Shown here one piece after another: positions 48,412-61,040 of a stretch of 64,000 nt of DNA. Numbering within the stretch: the stretch's first letter is position 1; each line of letters starts with the position of its first letter. The DNA comes from Williamsia sp. 1138 (GTDB taxonomy: Bacteria > Actinomycetota > Actinomycetes > Mycobacteriales > Mycobacteriaceae). Where the stretch lies: NCBI RefSeq assembly GCF_002095435.2, contig NZ_MJEJ02000043.1, positions 2,084-66,083 on the forward strand. Direction: 5' to 3'. Under the pieces are notes generated by a model, which was given only the letters and a program-made list of their open reading frames with translations, had not been told where the DNA came from and ran no database searches. The position numbers were made by a program, and so were the translations under genes.

Positions 48412-49709
48412 GCGGTGAACTCCTGATCAAGAACGTCCGGCCGTACGCAGGCGATCTCGTCGACATCGTGGTCCGAGACGGCGAGATCGCCGAGATCGGC
48501 CCGGACCTCACCGCTGCCCCCGAGGTAGAGGTGCTCGACGGAGCCGGGGCGATCGCGTTGCCGGGCTTCGTCGACATGCACACCCACCTGCGCGAACCCG
48601 GTCGCGAAGACACCGAGACGATCGAAACCGGTTCGGCCGCGGCGGCTCTGGGCGGCTACACGGCAGTGTTCGCGATGGCGAACACCGATCCCGTCGCCGA
48701 CACCGCGGTGATCACCGACTACGTGTGGCGCCGTGGACAAGAAGTAGGCCTCGTCGACGTGCACCCCGTCGGTGCGGTAACCGTCGGACTGGCCGGCAAA
48801 CAACTGGCCGAGATGGGCGCGATGGCCGCCGGTGCGGGCAAGGTGCGCGTGTTCAGCGATGACGGCAAGTGTGTCGACGATCCGCTGCTGATGCGCCGTG
48901 CGCTCGAGTACGCCAAGGGTCTCGATGTGCTGATCGCCCAGCACGCCGAAGAGCCGCGGCTGACGGTCGGTGCCATTGCGCACGAAGGTTCGGTGGCCTC
49001 TCGACTCGGCCTCGCGGGCTGGCCACGTGCCGCCGAGGAGTCGATCGTCGCGCGGGACGCGCTGCTCGCCAGGGATGCCGGTGCCCGCGTGCACATCTGT
49101 CACGCCTCCACCGAGGGCACCGTCGAGCTGCTCGAGTGGGCGCGCGGACAGGGGATCTCGATCACCGCGGAGGTGACTCCCCACCACCTGCTGCTCGACG
49201 ACACCCGACTGAACACCTACGACCCGGTCAACAAGGTCAATCCACCGCTGCGTGAGGACCGCGATCGCCTCGCCCTTCGCCGCGCCCTTGCCGACGGCAT
49301 CGTCGACTGCGTCGCCACCGACCACGCGCCCCATGCCGCACAGGACAAGTGCTGCGAGTTCGCCAACGCCCGCCCAGGAATGCTCGGACTGCAGACCGCG
49401 CTCTCGATCGTGGTGGAGACGATGGTGCGGCCAGGGCTGATCGACTGGCGCGGCGTCGCCAAGGTGATGAGCGAACGCCCGGCCCAGATCACCGGTCTGC
49501 CCGATCAGGGACGGCCGATCGCGGTTGGTGAACCTGCCAATCTCGCCCTGATCGATCCGGACACCGAGTGGACCGTCGAGTCCGGAGCTCTGGCGAGCCT
49601 GTCCGAGAACTCACCGTTCGACGGGTTGACGCTGCCTGCGGTCGTGGTGGCCACGGTCTTGCGTGGTGAGGTGACCAACAACGGCGGAAAGGTCCGGTCG
49701 CCGCGATGA
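48408..49709 (+). CDS. pyrC: Dihydroorotase
   Basis: Cyclises carbamoyl aspartate to dihydroorotate. It has 433 residues, from a GTG overlapping the pyrB stop; the long upstream open frame lies inside pyr[20 protein letters not shown] holds the HxH metal motif, further ligands lie in [10 protein letters not shown] and VHICHAS, and VATDHAPHA supplies the catalytic Asp. This is the long (type I, amidohydrolase) class typical of Gram-positives. ATGA overlap with the next gene. Confidence 0.96.
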   Translation: MSGELLIKNVRPYAGDLVDIVVRDGEIAEIGPDLTAAPEVEVLDGAGAIALPGFVDMHTHLREPGREDTETIETGSAAAALGGYTAVFAMANTDPVADTAVITDYVWRRGQEVGLVDVHPVGAVTVGLAGKQLAEMGAMAAGAGKVRVFSDDGKCVDDPLLMRRALEYAKGLDVLIAQHAEEPRLTVGAIAHEGSVASRLGLAGWPRAAEESIVARDALLARDAGARVHICHASTEGTVELLEWARGQGISITAEVTPHHLLLDDTRLNTYDPVNKVNPPLREDRDRLALRRALADGIVDCVATDHAPHAAQDKCCEFANARPGMLGLQTALSIVVETMVRPGLIDWRGVAKVMSERPAQITGLPDQGRPIAVGEPANLALIDPDTEWTVESGALASLSENSPFDGLTLPAVVVATVLRGEVTNNGGKVRSPR

Positions 49710-50206
49710 CGGGCGTGGTGGTCGTGCTGATCGTGGTCGCGGCGTGGGGCGGCATCGTCGGTTTGATGCTGCTCGGCTGGCGCGGTCGGGGCAGGCGACA
49801 GGAGCAGCTGCTGGGCGCCTTTCCTGAGGTCCCGGCGGCGCTCGGCGCCCGTCGACTCGGTCCGCACTCCGGCCTGTACGTCGGGTCGACGATCGCGCCG
49901 AGCTGGCAGGACCGCGTCGCGGTCGGCGACTACGGCGACCGGGCGACTGCCGAGATCAGCCGGTTCGACACCGGCATCCTGATCGAACGCAACGGTGCGA
50001 ACCCGATCTGGATCCCCGACGACCAGATCACCGCGATCCGCACCGAACGCGGCCTGGCAGGCAAGGTCATGACGGCCGACGGGGTCCTCGTGATCCGCTG
50101 GCTGCTCCCGTCGGGTACCGAGATCGACTCGGGTGTGCGCGCCGACGACAAAAGCATCTACCCACATTGGGTGAAACCTCTAGAGCAGGACGGAAAGAAA
50201 TCGTGA
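49706..50206 (+). CDS. PH-like domain membrane protein of the pyr operon
   Basis: The protein has 166 residues: one N-terminal membrane helix ([20 protein letters not shown]), a basic RGRGRRQ stop, then a soluble domain of beta character including [15 protein letters not shown] that resembles a PH-like fold. It lies between pyrC and carA and overlaps both by 4 bp, exactly where mycobacteria have Rv1382. Its tight coupling to pyrimidine enzymes is conserved, yet no role is known to me. Anchoring or sensing are possibilities only. Confidence 0.85.
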   Translation: MTGVVVVLIVVAAWGGIVGLMLLGWRGRGRRQEQLLGAFPEVPAALGARRLGPHSGLYVGSTIAPSWQDRVAVGDYGDRATAEISRFDTGILIERNGANPIWIPDDQITAIRTERGLAGKVMTADGVLVIRWLLPSGTEIDSGVRADDKSIYPHWVKPLEQDGKKS

Positions 50207-51356
50207 CATCAGGTAATCCGGGAAATCAGGCCGTGTTGGTCCTGGAGAACGGCGAGCGCTACGTCGGCACCAGCTTCGGAGCCCGGGGCGAAACGCTGGG
50301 TGAGGCGGTCTTCTGCACGGCGATGACCGGGTACCAGGAGACGCTGACAGATCCGAGTTATCACCGTCAGATCGTGGTCGCCACCGCACCGCAGATCGGC
50401 AACACGGGCTGGAACAAAGAGGACGGCGAGAGCCGTGCAGGGTCGGATGACTCGGGGAAGATCTGGGTTCGCGGCTACGCGGTCCGGAACCCGACCCGCC
50501 GGGTGTCCAGCTGGCGCGCCACCGGTTCGCTCGAAGACGAGCTGATCGAGCAGGGAATCGTCGGGATCGCGGGCATCGACACCCGCACCGTCGTACGTAC
50601 CCTGCGTGATCACGGGTCCATGCGGGCGGGCATCTTTTCCGGAGATGCGCTCGCCGGGACCGACGAATTGTTGCGGCGCGTCGTCGAGGCGCCGCAGATG
50701 GCGGGTGCGAACCTCGCCGGCGAGGTCTCGACCACGGACGGATACGTCGTCGAACCGGATGGCGAGGTGAGGTTCACCGTCGCTGCGATCGACCTCGGGA
50801 TCAAGACGAATACCCCGCGTATGTTCGCGCAGCGCGGGTTCCGGGTGCATGTGCTGCCGGCAGGCACCGCGTTCGACGCCATCGAGGATCTGAAGCCCGA
50901 CGGCGTCTTCTTGTCGAACGGGCCCGGTGACCCGGCGACCGCGAACCAGGTCGTCGATTTCACCCGCGAAGTCCTCGGCGCCGACATCCCGCTCTTCGGC
51001 ATCTGTTTCGGAAATCAGATCCTGGGCCGTGCACTGGGCCGCGACACCTTCAAGATGAAGTTCGGTCACCGCGGCATCAACATTCCCGTGATCGAGCACT
51101 CCACCGGTGCGGTCTCCATCACGGCTCAGAACCACGGGTTCGCACTCGAGGGAGAAGCGGGCGAGGAGTTCGCCTCGGATTTCGGAACCGCGCGCGTCAG
51201 CCACGTCTGCGCCAACGACGGCGTCGTCGAGGGCGTCGAATTGGCCAGCGGCAGAGCGTTCTCCGTGCAATACCACCCGGAGGCTGCGGCCGGCCCGCAC
51301 GATGCGGCCTACCTGTTCGACAAGTTCACCACCCTGCTGCAAGGAGCACGTGCCTG

Positions 51357-51357
<1 letters not shown>
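50203..51357 (+). CDS. carA: Carbamoyl phosphate synthase small (glutaminase) subunit
   Basis: Hydrolyses glutamine and channels ammonia to CarB. It has 384 residues from a GTG that overlaps the previous stop. The N-terminal CPSase domain starts [16 protein letters not shown]; the class I amidotransferase domain has Cys268 ([10 protein letters not shown]) and His358/Glu360 (QYHPEA) as the triad. The 36-bp upstream extension of the frame is not needed. The stop overlaps carB by one base. Confidence 0.97.
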
Positions 51358-54695
<3,338 letters not shown>

Positions 54696-55550
54696 ATGAG
54701 TGTGGATCTGAGTGTGGCGCGGACGTTCCGGTCTCGCTACCGCGAGGTGGTGGCGGACCGTGGCCGGTTGTGCGCCGGCGTCGACCCGCATCCAGAACTG
54801 CTGGAGCAATGGGGGCTTCCCGTCAGCGGGGCCGGCGTCCACGCGTTCGGAGAGATCTGCGTCGAGGCGCTCGGTCCGGTCGCCTCGGTGATCAAACCGC
54901 AGGTCGCCTTCTTCGAGACGTTCGGGTCGGCCGGTTTTGCGGCTCTCGAATCAGTGATCGCCGGCTGCCGCGCCGAGGGTGCGCTTGTGATCGCCGATGC
55001 CAAACGCGGCGACATCGGCTCGACGATGGCAGCGTACGGACGCGCCTGGCTCGATCCGGCGTCGCCGCTGTCCTCGGATGCTGTCACCGCGTCGCCCTAC
55101 CTCGGATTCGGTTCGCTGGAACCGGCCATCGATCTGGCGCGCAAGACGGGGCGGTGTGTCTTCGCGCTGGCCCGCACCTCGAATCCCGAAGGCGCGCCGG
55201 TGCAACTCGCTCACCGTGACGGCGTCAGCGTGGCGCAGCGGATCATCGATGCCGCAGCGTCGGCCAACACCGATGGTTCGTCGACGCTCGGCGTGGTAGT
55301 CGGGGCGACCCGGGAGCACGGACTGGACCTCGGCGGCCTGAACGGCCCCGTCCTCGCGCCGGGCCTGGGGGCACAGGGGGCGAGCGCCGACGATCTGCGT
55401 GGTGTGTTCGGCGGTTCCGATCTGTCGTGGTTACTGCCTGCCAGCTCGCGCGCGGTCCTGCGGGCAGGACCCGACCCACAACAGTTGCGCACTGCCTATC
55501 AGCAGGCCCGCGACGAGGTCGAGACGGCCTTGGGGCGATCGATCAGCTGA
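54696..55550 (+). CDS. pyrF: Orotidine 5'-phosphate decarboxylase (type 2)
   Basis: Last step to UMP. It has 284 residues. RLCAGVDPHPELLEQWG at the N-terminus and VIADAKRGDIGSTMAAYG with the catalytic Lys/Asp network identify the longer actinobacterial type. GATREHGLD and APGLGAQGA are the phosphate-binding end. It is the last gene of the operon; pyrD and pyrE are not in the window. Its 3' end overlaps the opposite-strand hydrolase gene by 8 bp, leaving no space for a separate terminator. Confidence 0.95.
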   Translation: MSVDLSVARTFRSRYREVVADRGRLCAGVDPHPELLEQWGLPVSGAGVHAFGEICVEALGPVASVIKPQVAFFETFGSAGFAALESVIAGCRAEGALVIADAKRGDIGSTMAAYGRAWLDPASPLSSDAVTASPYLGFGSLEPAIDLARKTGRCVFALARTSNPEGAPVQLAHRDGVSVAQRIIDAAASANTDGSSTLGVVVGATREHGLDLGGLNGPVLAPGLGAQGASADDLRGVFGGSDLSWLLPASSRAVLRAGPDPQQLRTAYQQARDEVETALGRSIS

Positions 55551-56691
55551 GAGCCGCAACAGGCAACGCGTCGAGGAACCCGTCGATGCGCGGCCAGGTG
55601 TCGCGGGCCGCGTCCGGTCCTGCAATCAGGCCCAGGTGACTGGACTCGACAGTCGTGAAATGCACCTGTGGCGACGACCCGAACAGTTCCACCCCGTGGT
55701 GGGCCGCCTGCCATGGCACGATTGCATCGCGGTGACTCCCGAACAGCTGGATGGGCACGGCGATCGACGTCAGGTCGATGCTCCGATCTCCCAGCGTCAC
55801 CACCCCGCGAGCGAGCTCGTCGTGATAGATCAACCGCTCCCACATCTGCTCGACCAGGAGCCCCGGGTAGCCGGGGAACTTCCGCTGGAAACGGTTCACG
55901 ACCTCCATACGGGCGAGGGTCTCCGTCTCGCCGAGGTTGTTGAGGATGAACCATGGCTTCTTCAGTTCGCGCTCCCAGGCGGTCGCGCGGTAGGCGAGCT
56001 GAACCAGCGGCGCGGGGATCCCGCCGAGCGCCTTGAGCACAGCCGTGACGGCCCGGCCTCCGGTGGGGGCGGTCATGGCCCGGACGACGGGGTAGGGCGG
56101 CACCAGCGCGTAGTTGAGTGGGGTCCCGACGGCGGTGATCGATCGCACCGGCAACTCGGGATGCGCTGCCAGGCTCAGGAAGCTGACGGTTCCGCCCAGA
56201 CTCCAGGCGATCACGTCGACCTCGGTTCCCGCGGGACCGTTGAAATCGGCGAGCACCCGATCGACGGCCTGCGGGACGATGTCGTCGATGAAGTCCTCGA
56301 AACCGATCTTCCGGTCTGCCCGGGTCATCTCGCCGTAGTCGACGACGTAGGGCACTCGTCCCGTGTCGAGGAGGTGTCCGACCAGCGAGTGTGCCGGTCC
56401 CAGGTCGTAGCACGTCGCGGGAGCCGCCAGCGGCGGTATCAGCAACACCGGACCGCGGCCGTCGCCGCGGGCGCGCTGGAGGCTGCTCAGGTCACCGTAG
56501 CGGCGGAGCTCTCGATGTGGCTCGGAGTGCAGGACGACGTGTTCGGTCCGGAACTCCGGGCGGATCCCGTCACCCACGGTCAGGGCGCGCAGGTTACCGA
56601 GCTGAGCTCGCAACCGATCGAGAAGGGGGCTCGAGTCGCCGTCGATCCCCGAATCGGCTGCTTCCTCCGCCTCGATCATCGTGCCTGTCAT
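55543..56691 (-). CDS. PhaC-like alpha/beta hydrolase
   Basis: The protein has 382 residues. It has the layout of poly(3-hydroxyalkanoate) synthases and related hydrolases: GPVLLIPPLAAPATCYDLGP, a nucleophile elbow VIAWSLGGTVSFL with Ser in place of the synthase Cys, GSHRDAIVPW with the acid and ESSHLGLIAG with the His. Because the nucleophile is Ser and no phasin or phaAB genes are near, an esterase or lipase is more likely than a PHA synthase. ATG 56691 follows GGGCGGAG; a GTG 16 codons upstream is possible. It converges on pyrF. Confidence 0.82.
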   Translation of the reverse strand: MTGTMIEAEEAADSGIDGDSSPLLDRLRAQLGNLRALTVGDGIRPEFRTEHVVLHSEPHRELRRYGDLSSLQRARGDGRGPVLLIPPLAAPATCYDLGPAHSLVGHLLDTGRVPYVVDYGEMTRADRKIGFEDFIDDIVPQAVDRVLADFNGPAGTEVDVIAWSLGGTVSFLSLAAHPELPVRSITAVGTPLNYALVPPYPVVRAMTAPTGGRAVTAVLKALGGIPAPLVQLAYRATAWERELKKPWFILNNLGETETLARMEVVNRFQRKFPGYPGLLVEQMWERLIYHDELARGVVTLGDRSIDLTSIAVPIQLFGSHRDAIVPWQAAHHGVELFGSSPQVHFTTVESSHLGLIAGPDAARDTWPRIDGFLDALPVAALS

Positions 56692-57188
56692 CGACTCCGC
56701 CCTCGTCGTGTGAATGTCTGCGTCGTCATCTAACACCACCCGCGTTCGTCACCGGTGTGCTGACCCGCCGGCCGGTATTCGCGGAGCTCGCGACGCCTCC
56801 GTGCAGGTCACACGCGCAGCCGACACGCGCGTGCGAGCAAAAATCTCAGAAAGATCCCGCCGCGGAACTCCCGTCACAGGCGTATCGGCGATGTGACCTA
56901 CGTCATGTATGTTCACCTTTACCGGCGCCATCCCGAACGCTGTTGTACCGCAGCAGATTTGACGATATCGAAGCATCTGAACCCCGAAATTCCCGATCTG
57001 CATACTCAGCTCCACGCCAGCTCGTTCGAAAGGCTTACAACACCGGTTTTCGTGGGGGAATGCCGGGGTGGGGGTCGCAAATCCCTGCTCACGTGGGTAC
57101 GGTCGCATTCGCTGCCCCCACACAAGGGCAGCCGCCCCGGCACCACCGGTGACGGGGCAAAGAACACACAGACGAAATCGGAGGAACC
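56692..57188. other. 497-bp intergenic region upstream of mihF
   Basis: This is the longest non-coding stretch of the window. It separates divergent hydrolase and mihF genes and is clearly more AT-rich in its middle than the flanking genes. I see a palindromic TGAC-N4-GTCA site and an in-frame but unconvincing ORF running into mihF. No tRNA, riboswitch or repeat is recognisable. It probably carries the mihF promoter(s) and a long leader. Confidence 0.6.
56892..56907. promoter_or_regulatory. CRP-like palindrome upstream of mihF
   Basis: TGTGACCTACGTCATG matches the TGTGA-N6-TCACA CRP/FNR pattern in 8 of 10 fixed positions and contains a perfect TGAC-N4-GTCA dyad. It lies about 280 bp before mihF and 200 bp before the hydrolase start. 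Pattern only. Confidence 0.3.
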
Positions 57189-57506
57189 GTGGCCCTTCCC
57201 CAGTTGACGGATGAGCAGCGTGCAGCTGCCTTGGAGAAGGCAGCTGCCGCTCGCCGGGCCCGGGCGGAGCTCAAAGAGCGCCTGAAGCGAGGCGGCACCG
57301 ATCTGCAGCAAGTGCTCAAGGATGCCGAGAACGATGAGATCCTTGGCAAGATGAAGGTGTCGGCCCTGCTCGAGGCTCTGCCCAAGGTCGGCAAGGTCAA
57401 GGCGCAGGAAATCATGACCGAACTCGAGATCGCCCCGACCCGCCGCTTGCGTGGCCTGGGTGATCGCCAGAAGAAAGCTCTCCTGGCCAAGTTCGACTTT
57501 GCCTGA
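57189..57506 (+). CDS. mihF: Integration host factor, actinobacterial type (mIHF)
   Basis: Small nucleoid-associated DNA-bending protein, essential in mycobacteria and unrelated to enterobacterial IHF. The 105-residue protein has a basic N-terminal helix (AAAARRARAELKERLKRG) and a helix-two-turn-helix region around SALLEALPKVGKVKAQEIM and RRLRGLGDRQKKALL. GTG start after CGGAGGAACC; the longer mycobacterial annotations with extra N-terminal residues are probably misannotated. It begins the mihF-gmk-rpoZ-coaBC-metK-priA-fmt run. Confidence 0.96.
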   Translation: MALPQLTDEQRAAALEKAAAARRARAELKERLKRGGTDLQQVLKDAENDEILGKMKVSALLEALPKVGKVKAQEIMTELEIAPTRRLRGLGDRQKKALLAKFDFA

Positions 57507-57518
57507 TCGCTCGCATAC

Positions 57519-58109
57519 GTGAGCCGAGATCAATCACAGAGGGGCCGGCTGCTGGTTTTGGCCGGCCCTTCTGCTGTCGGCAAGTCGAGTGTTGTCCGAC
57601 GGCTTCGTGAACTGTTACCCGACCTGATGTTCAGCGTGTCCGCGACGACCCGGGATCCACGGGCCGGAGAAGTCGATGGGCGTGACTATCTCTTCGTCGG
57701 ACCTGACGAGTTCGATCGGCTGATCGAGGCCGGTGAATTGCTCGAGTGGGCGGAAATCCACGGTGGACTGCAGAGATCGGGCACTCCGGCGCGACCGGTT
57801 TTCGACGCAATGGAGCAGGGGAGACCCACTCTCGTGGAGGTCGATCTGGCCGGTGCCCGCAACATCCGGGACGCCGTCCCAGAGGCCGTGACGGTCTTTC
57901 TGGCGCCCCCGAGCTGGGACGTTCTGGTCTCGCGGCTGCGCGGTCGAGGCACCGAAAGCGACGAGATCATCGAGCGTCGACTGGAGACCGCACGCGCCGA
58001 ACTGGACAGTGCGCACGAGTTCGATCACGTCGTGGTGAACGACGAAGTCGACTCGGTGGCCAAACAGTTGCTATCCTTGCTGGTTGAATCCCATTTGAAT
58101 AATTCGTAG
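57519..58109 (+). CDS. gmk: Guanylate kinase
   Basis: Phosphorylates GMP to GDP. It has 196 residues. P-loop [16 protein letters not shown]-binding [19 protein letters not shown], then a lid with RLRGRGTES. One oddity is that the segment after [10 protein letters not shown] reads [11 protein letters not shown], where most guanylate kinases have a YGTP motif. The GTG start, 12 bp after mihF, fits the conserved N-terminus; no strong ribosome-binding site is seen, so coupling to mihF is likely. Confidence 0.95.
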   Translation: MSRDQSQRGRLLVLAGPSAVGKSSVVRRLRELLPDLMFSVSATTRDPRAGEVDGRDYLFVGPDEFDRLIEAGELLEWAEIHGGLQRSGTPARPVFDAMEQGRPTLVEVDLAGARNIRDAVPEAVTVFLAPPSWDVLVSRLRGRGTESDEIIERRLETARAELDSAHEFDHVVVNDEVDSVAKQLLSLLVESHLNNS

Positions 58110-58116
58110 GAGAACT

Positions 58117-58419
58117 GTGAGCAGCTTGACCCAACAGGACGAGTTCATCGGCGAGGTCGACGCGACTGCGTACGACACACCGCTGGGCATCACGAACCCG
58201 CCGATCGATGAGCTGCTGGAACGGGCTTCTTCGAAGTACGCACTGGTCATCTTCGCGGCCAAGCGTGCGCGTCAGATCAATGATTACTACAACCAGCTCG
58301 GCGACGGGATCCTGGAGTACGTCGGACCTCTGGTCGAGCCCGGCCTGCAGGAAAAGCCGTTGTCGATCGCCATGCGCGAAATCCACTCCGACCTGCTCGA
58401 GCACACCGAAGGCGAGTAA
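58117..58419 (+). CDS. rpoZ: RNA polymerase omega subunit
   Basis: Helps assemble RNA polymerase by clamping the beta' subunit. The protein has 100 residues. The conserved core [20 protein letters not shown] and the [18 protein letters not shown] helix are intact, with the long C-terminal half usual for actinobacteria. GTG start after TAGGAGAAC, 7 bp downstream of gmk, the standard gmk-rpoZ-coaBC order. Confidence 0.97.
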   Translation: MSSLTQQDEFIGEVDATAYDTPLGITNPPIDELLERASSKYALVIFAAKRARQINDYYNQLGDGILEYVGPLVEPGLQEKPLSIAMREIHSDLLEHTEGE

Positions 58420-58449
58420 TTCCACCTCGGTTCCGAAAGGCGAGAGTTC

Positions 58450-59727
58450 GTGGGCGAGAACGTCGGCACTACGCGTAAGAACATCGTCATCGGAGTGGGT
58501 GGCGGGATAGCCGCGTACAAGGTGGCGTCGGTGATCAGGCATTTCACCGAGGCAGGCCACCATGTCCGGGTGATACCGACCGAGGCGGCGCTGAAGTTCG
58601 TCGGCGCCGCCACCTTCGAGGCCCTGAGCGGAAACCCCGTCAGCACAGCTGTGTTCGATGATGTGCCTCTCGTTCCGCATGTCCGCCTCGGACAAGAGGC
58701 GGACCTCGTCCTGATCGCGCCCGCGACAGCCGATCTGATGGCTCGCGCGGCCGGCGGTCGTGCCGACGACTTGTTGACCTCCACACTCCTGACCGCTCGG
58801 TGTCCAGTGGTGTACGTACCGGCGATGCACACCGAGATGTGGGAGCACCCCGCTACCCAGGCCAATGTGGCAGCTCTGCGCGAGCACGGCGCCACGGTGC
58901 TGACCCCGGCCTCGGGCCGGCTGACCGGTGCGGACACCGGAGCCGGCAGGCTTCCCGAACCGCAGGAGATAGCCCTACTCGGTGATCTGCTCCTCGAACG
59001 GCCGGAGGCACTCCCGTACGACCTGGCAGGCCTCAAATTCCTGATCAGTGCAGGCGGAACGCGCGAACCGCTCGATCCCGTTCGTTATCTGGGCAACCGC
59101 AGTTCCGGCAAGCAGGGTTACGCGCTCGCCCGCGCGGCGGCGCAGCGCGGTGCCCAGGTGACACTCGTGGCCGGTGCCACCGCCGATCTGGCCGACCCCG
59201 CCGGCGTCGAGGTGATCAAGATCGCCACCGCCGCGCAGCTGTCCGACGAGATCGGAAAGCGTGCACCCGAGACCGACGTGGTGATCATGGCCGCCGCAGT
59301 CGCGGACTTCCGCCCGGTGCACCTCTCCGGCGCAAAGATCAAGAAATCCGACAAGGGACCTGCCCCCATCGAGCTGACCACCAACCCGGATATCCTGGCC
59401 GGCCTGGTCGCGGCGCGCAGGGCCGGCGAGATACCCGACACGACCTCGATCGTCGGTTTTGCCGCCGAGACCGGCGACGAGCATCACGGCGTGCTCGACC
59501 ACGGGCGGGCAAAACTTGCCCGCAAGGGCTGTGACCTGTTGGTCGTCAACGCCGTCGGCGAGGGTAAAGCCTTCGGGATGGACCACAACACCGGATGGAT
59601 ACTGGCTGCCGGCGGTGACGAGACGGCCCTGCCGCTCGGTTCCAAAACACTCATGGCGAGTCGAATACTTGACGCGGTGACTGTTCTGCGCCCAGATGGT
59701 GGGGGCACAGATGGTCGATGTAACTGA
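58450..59727 (+). CDS. coaBC: Bifunctional phosphopantothenoylcysteine decarboxylase/synthase CoaBC
   Basis: Two consecutive coenzyme A steps: CTP-dependent joining of cysteine to phosphopantothenate (CoaB, C-terminal) and FMN-dependent decarboxylation (CoaC, N-terminal). It has 425 residues. [10 protein letters not shown], the [11 protein letters not shown] motif and [11 protein letters not shown] mark Coa[23 protein letters not shown] and [11 protein letters not shown] mark CoaB. The clamp that reads ACGDxGxGRM in E. coli Dfp is [10 protein letters not shown] here, so its Cys is absent. GTG start after GAAAGGCGAGAG. Confidence 0.95.
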   Translation: MGENVGTTRKNIVIGVGGGIAAYKVASVIRHFTEAGHHVRVIPTEAALKFVGAATFEALSGNPVSTAVFDDVPLVPHVRLGQEADLVLIAPATADLMARAAGGRADDLLTSTLLTARCPVVYVPAMHTEMWEHPATQANVAALREHGATVLTPASGRLTGADTGAGRLPEPQEIALLGDLLLERPEALPYDLAGLKFLISAGGTREPLDPVRYLGNRSSGKQGYALARAAAQRGAQVTLVAGATADLADPAGVEVIKIATAAQLSDEIGKRAPETDVVIMAAAVADFRPVHLSGAKIKKSDKGPAPIELTTNPDILAGLVAARRAGEIPDTTSIVGFAAETGDEHHGVLDHGRAKLARKGCDLLVVNAVGEGKAFGMDHNTGWILAAGGDETALPLGSKTLMASRILDAVTVLRPDGGGTDGRCN

Positions 59728-59807
59728 CACCACCACCCCTGTGTAATTTGAGGTCCGCGGGTTTTCGCGCACCGTGCCGCCAGGACAACCGTTCCGAGAG
59801 GAAATCC

Positions 59808-61016
59808 ATGACCGATTCCCGTTTGTTCACCAGCGAGTCCGTCACAGAAGGCCACCCCGACAAGATCTGTGATGCGATCAGCGACTCCATCCTGGACGCG
59901 CTGCTCACCGATGACCCCCGTGCCCGGGTCGCCGTGGAGACCCTGGTGACCACCGGTCAGGTCCACGTCGCAGGCGAGGTGAACACCACTGCCTGGGCCG
60001 ACATCCCCAAGATCGTGCGGGACAAGGTTCTCGAGATCGGCTATGACTCGTCGGCCAAGGGTTTCGATGGCAACTCATGCGGTGTCAACATTGCGATCGG
60101 TGCCCAGTCGCCGGAGATCGCCCAGGGTGTCGACAATGCCTACGAGTCCCGCGTCGAGGGCATCACCGAGGACGAGATCGCCCGCCAGGGTGCCGGTGAT
60201 CAGGGCTTGATGTTCGGTTATGCCACGAACGAGACCCCCGAGTACATGCCGGTGCCGATCGCTCTGGCCCACCGCCTCGCCCGGCGTCTGACCGAGGTGC
60301 GCAAGACCGGTGTGCTGCCGTACCTGCGGCCGGACGGCAAGACCCAGGTCACCATCGAGTACATCGATGACAAGCCCGTGCGCCTCGACACGGTCGTCGT
60401 GTCCACCCAGCATGCTGCCGACATCGATCTGGAGAATCTCCTCACCCCGGACATTCGCAACCAGGTCCTGGAGTCGGTGTTCAACGACCTGAACCTCCCC
60501 ACACTCGACACCGATGACGTGCGACTGCTGGTCAACCCGACCGGCAAGTTCGTCCTCGGAGGTCCGATGGGTGATGCCGGGCTGACCGGCCGGAAGATCA
60601 TCGTCGACACCTACGGCGGCATGGCTCGGCACGGCGGCGGCGCCTTCTCCGGCAAGGACCCGTCGAAGGTCGACCGCAGCGCCGCCTACGCGATGCGTTG
60701 GGTTGCCAAGAACGCGATCGCCGCAGGTCTGGCCGACCGCATCGAGGTGCAGGTTGCCTATGCCATCGGCAAGGCCGCTCCCGTCGGTCTGTTCGTCGAG
60801 ACCTTCGGCACCGAGCATGTCGATCGCGCCAAGATCCAGTCGGCGATCACCGAGGTGTTCGACCTGCGTCCGGGCGCCATCATCCGTGACCTGGACCTGC
60901 TGCGGCCGATCTATGCTCCGACCGCGGCCTACGGCCACTTCGGGCGAACCGACATCGATCTCCCGTGGGAGCACACCGACCGCGCCGAGAAGCTGAAGGC
61001 CGCTGCCGGCGTGTGA
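59808..61016 (+). CDS. metK: S-adenosylmethionine synthase
   Basis: Makes S-adenosylmethionine from methionine and ATP. The protein has 402 residues. [32 protein letters not shown] and [19 protein letters not shown] are family signatures and hold the metal, K+ and ATP ligands. ATG after GAGAGGAAATCC; the frame is open 20 codons upstream without conservation. The 80-bp gap before it shows no SAM riboswitch. A 7-bp hairpin follows before priA. Confidence 0.97.
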   Translation: MTDSRLFTSESVTEGHPDKICDAISDSILDALLTDDPRARVAVETLVTTGQVHVAGEVNTTAWADIPKIVRDKVLEIGYDSSAKGFDGNSCGVNIAIGAQSPEIAQGVDNAYESRVEGITEDEIARQGAGDQGLMFGYATNETPEYMPVPIALAHRLARRLTEVRKTGVLPYLRPDGKTQVTIEYIDDKPVRLDTVVVSTQHAADIDLENLLTPDIRNQVLESVFNDLNLPTLDTDDVRLLVNPTGKFVLGGPMGDAGLTGRKIIVDTYGGMARHGGGAFSGKDPSKVDRSAAYAMRWVAKNAIAAGLADRIEVQVAYAIGKAAPVGLFVETFGTEHVDRAKIQSAITEVFDLRPGAIIRDLDLLRPIYAPTAAYGHFGRTDIDLPWEHTDRAEKLKAAAGV

Positions 61017-61020
61017 GCGT

Positions 61021-61038
61021 CGCGGCGGGCTCGCCGCG
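61021..61038. terminator. Compact hairpin between metK and priA
   Basis: CGCGGCG and CGCCGCG pair perfectly around GGCT, ending two bases before the priA ATG. No T-run follows. It could attenuate transcription after metK, or hide the priA start, which lacks a visible ribosome-binding site. Confidence 0.35.
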
Positions 61039-61040
61039 GC

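Noticed and set aside
56893-57207. 105-codon ORF upstream of mihF
   Set aside because: It is low in protein-like features, overlaps the mihF start in another frame and has no ribosome-binding site.
59728-59807. SAM riboswitch before metK
   Set aside because: The gap is only 80 bp with no multi-stem structure or conserved SAM-I/II core.
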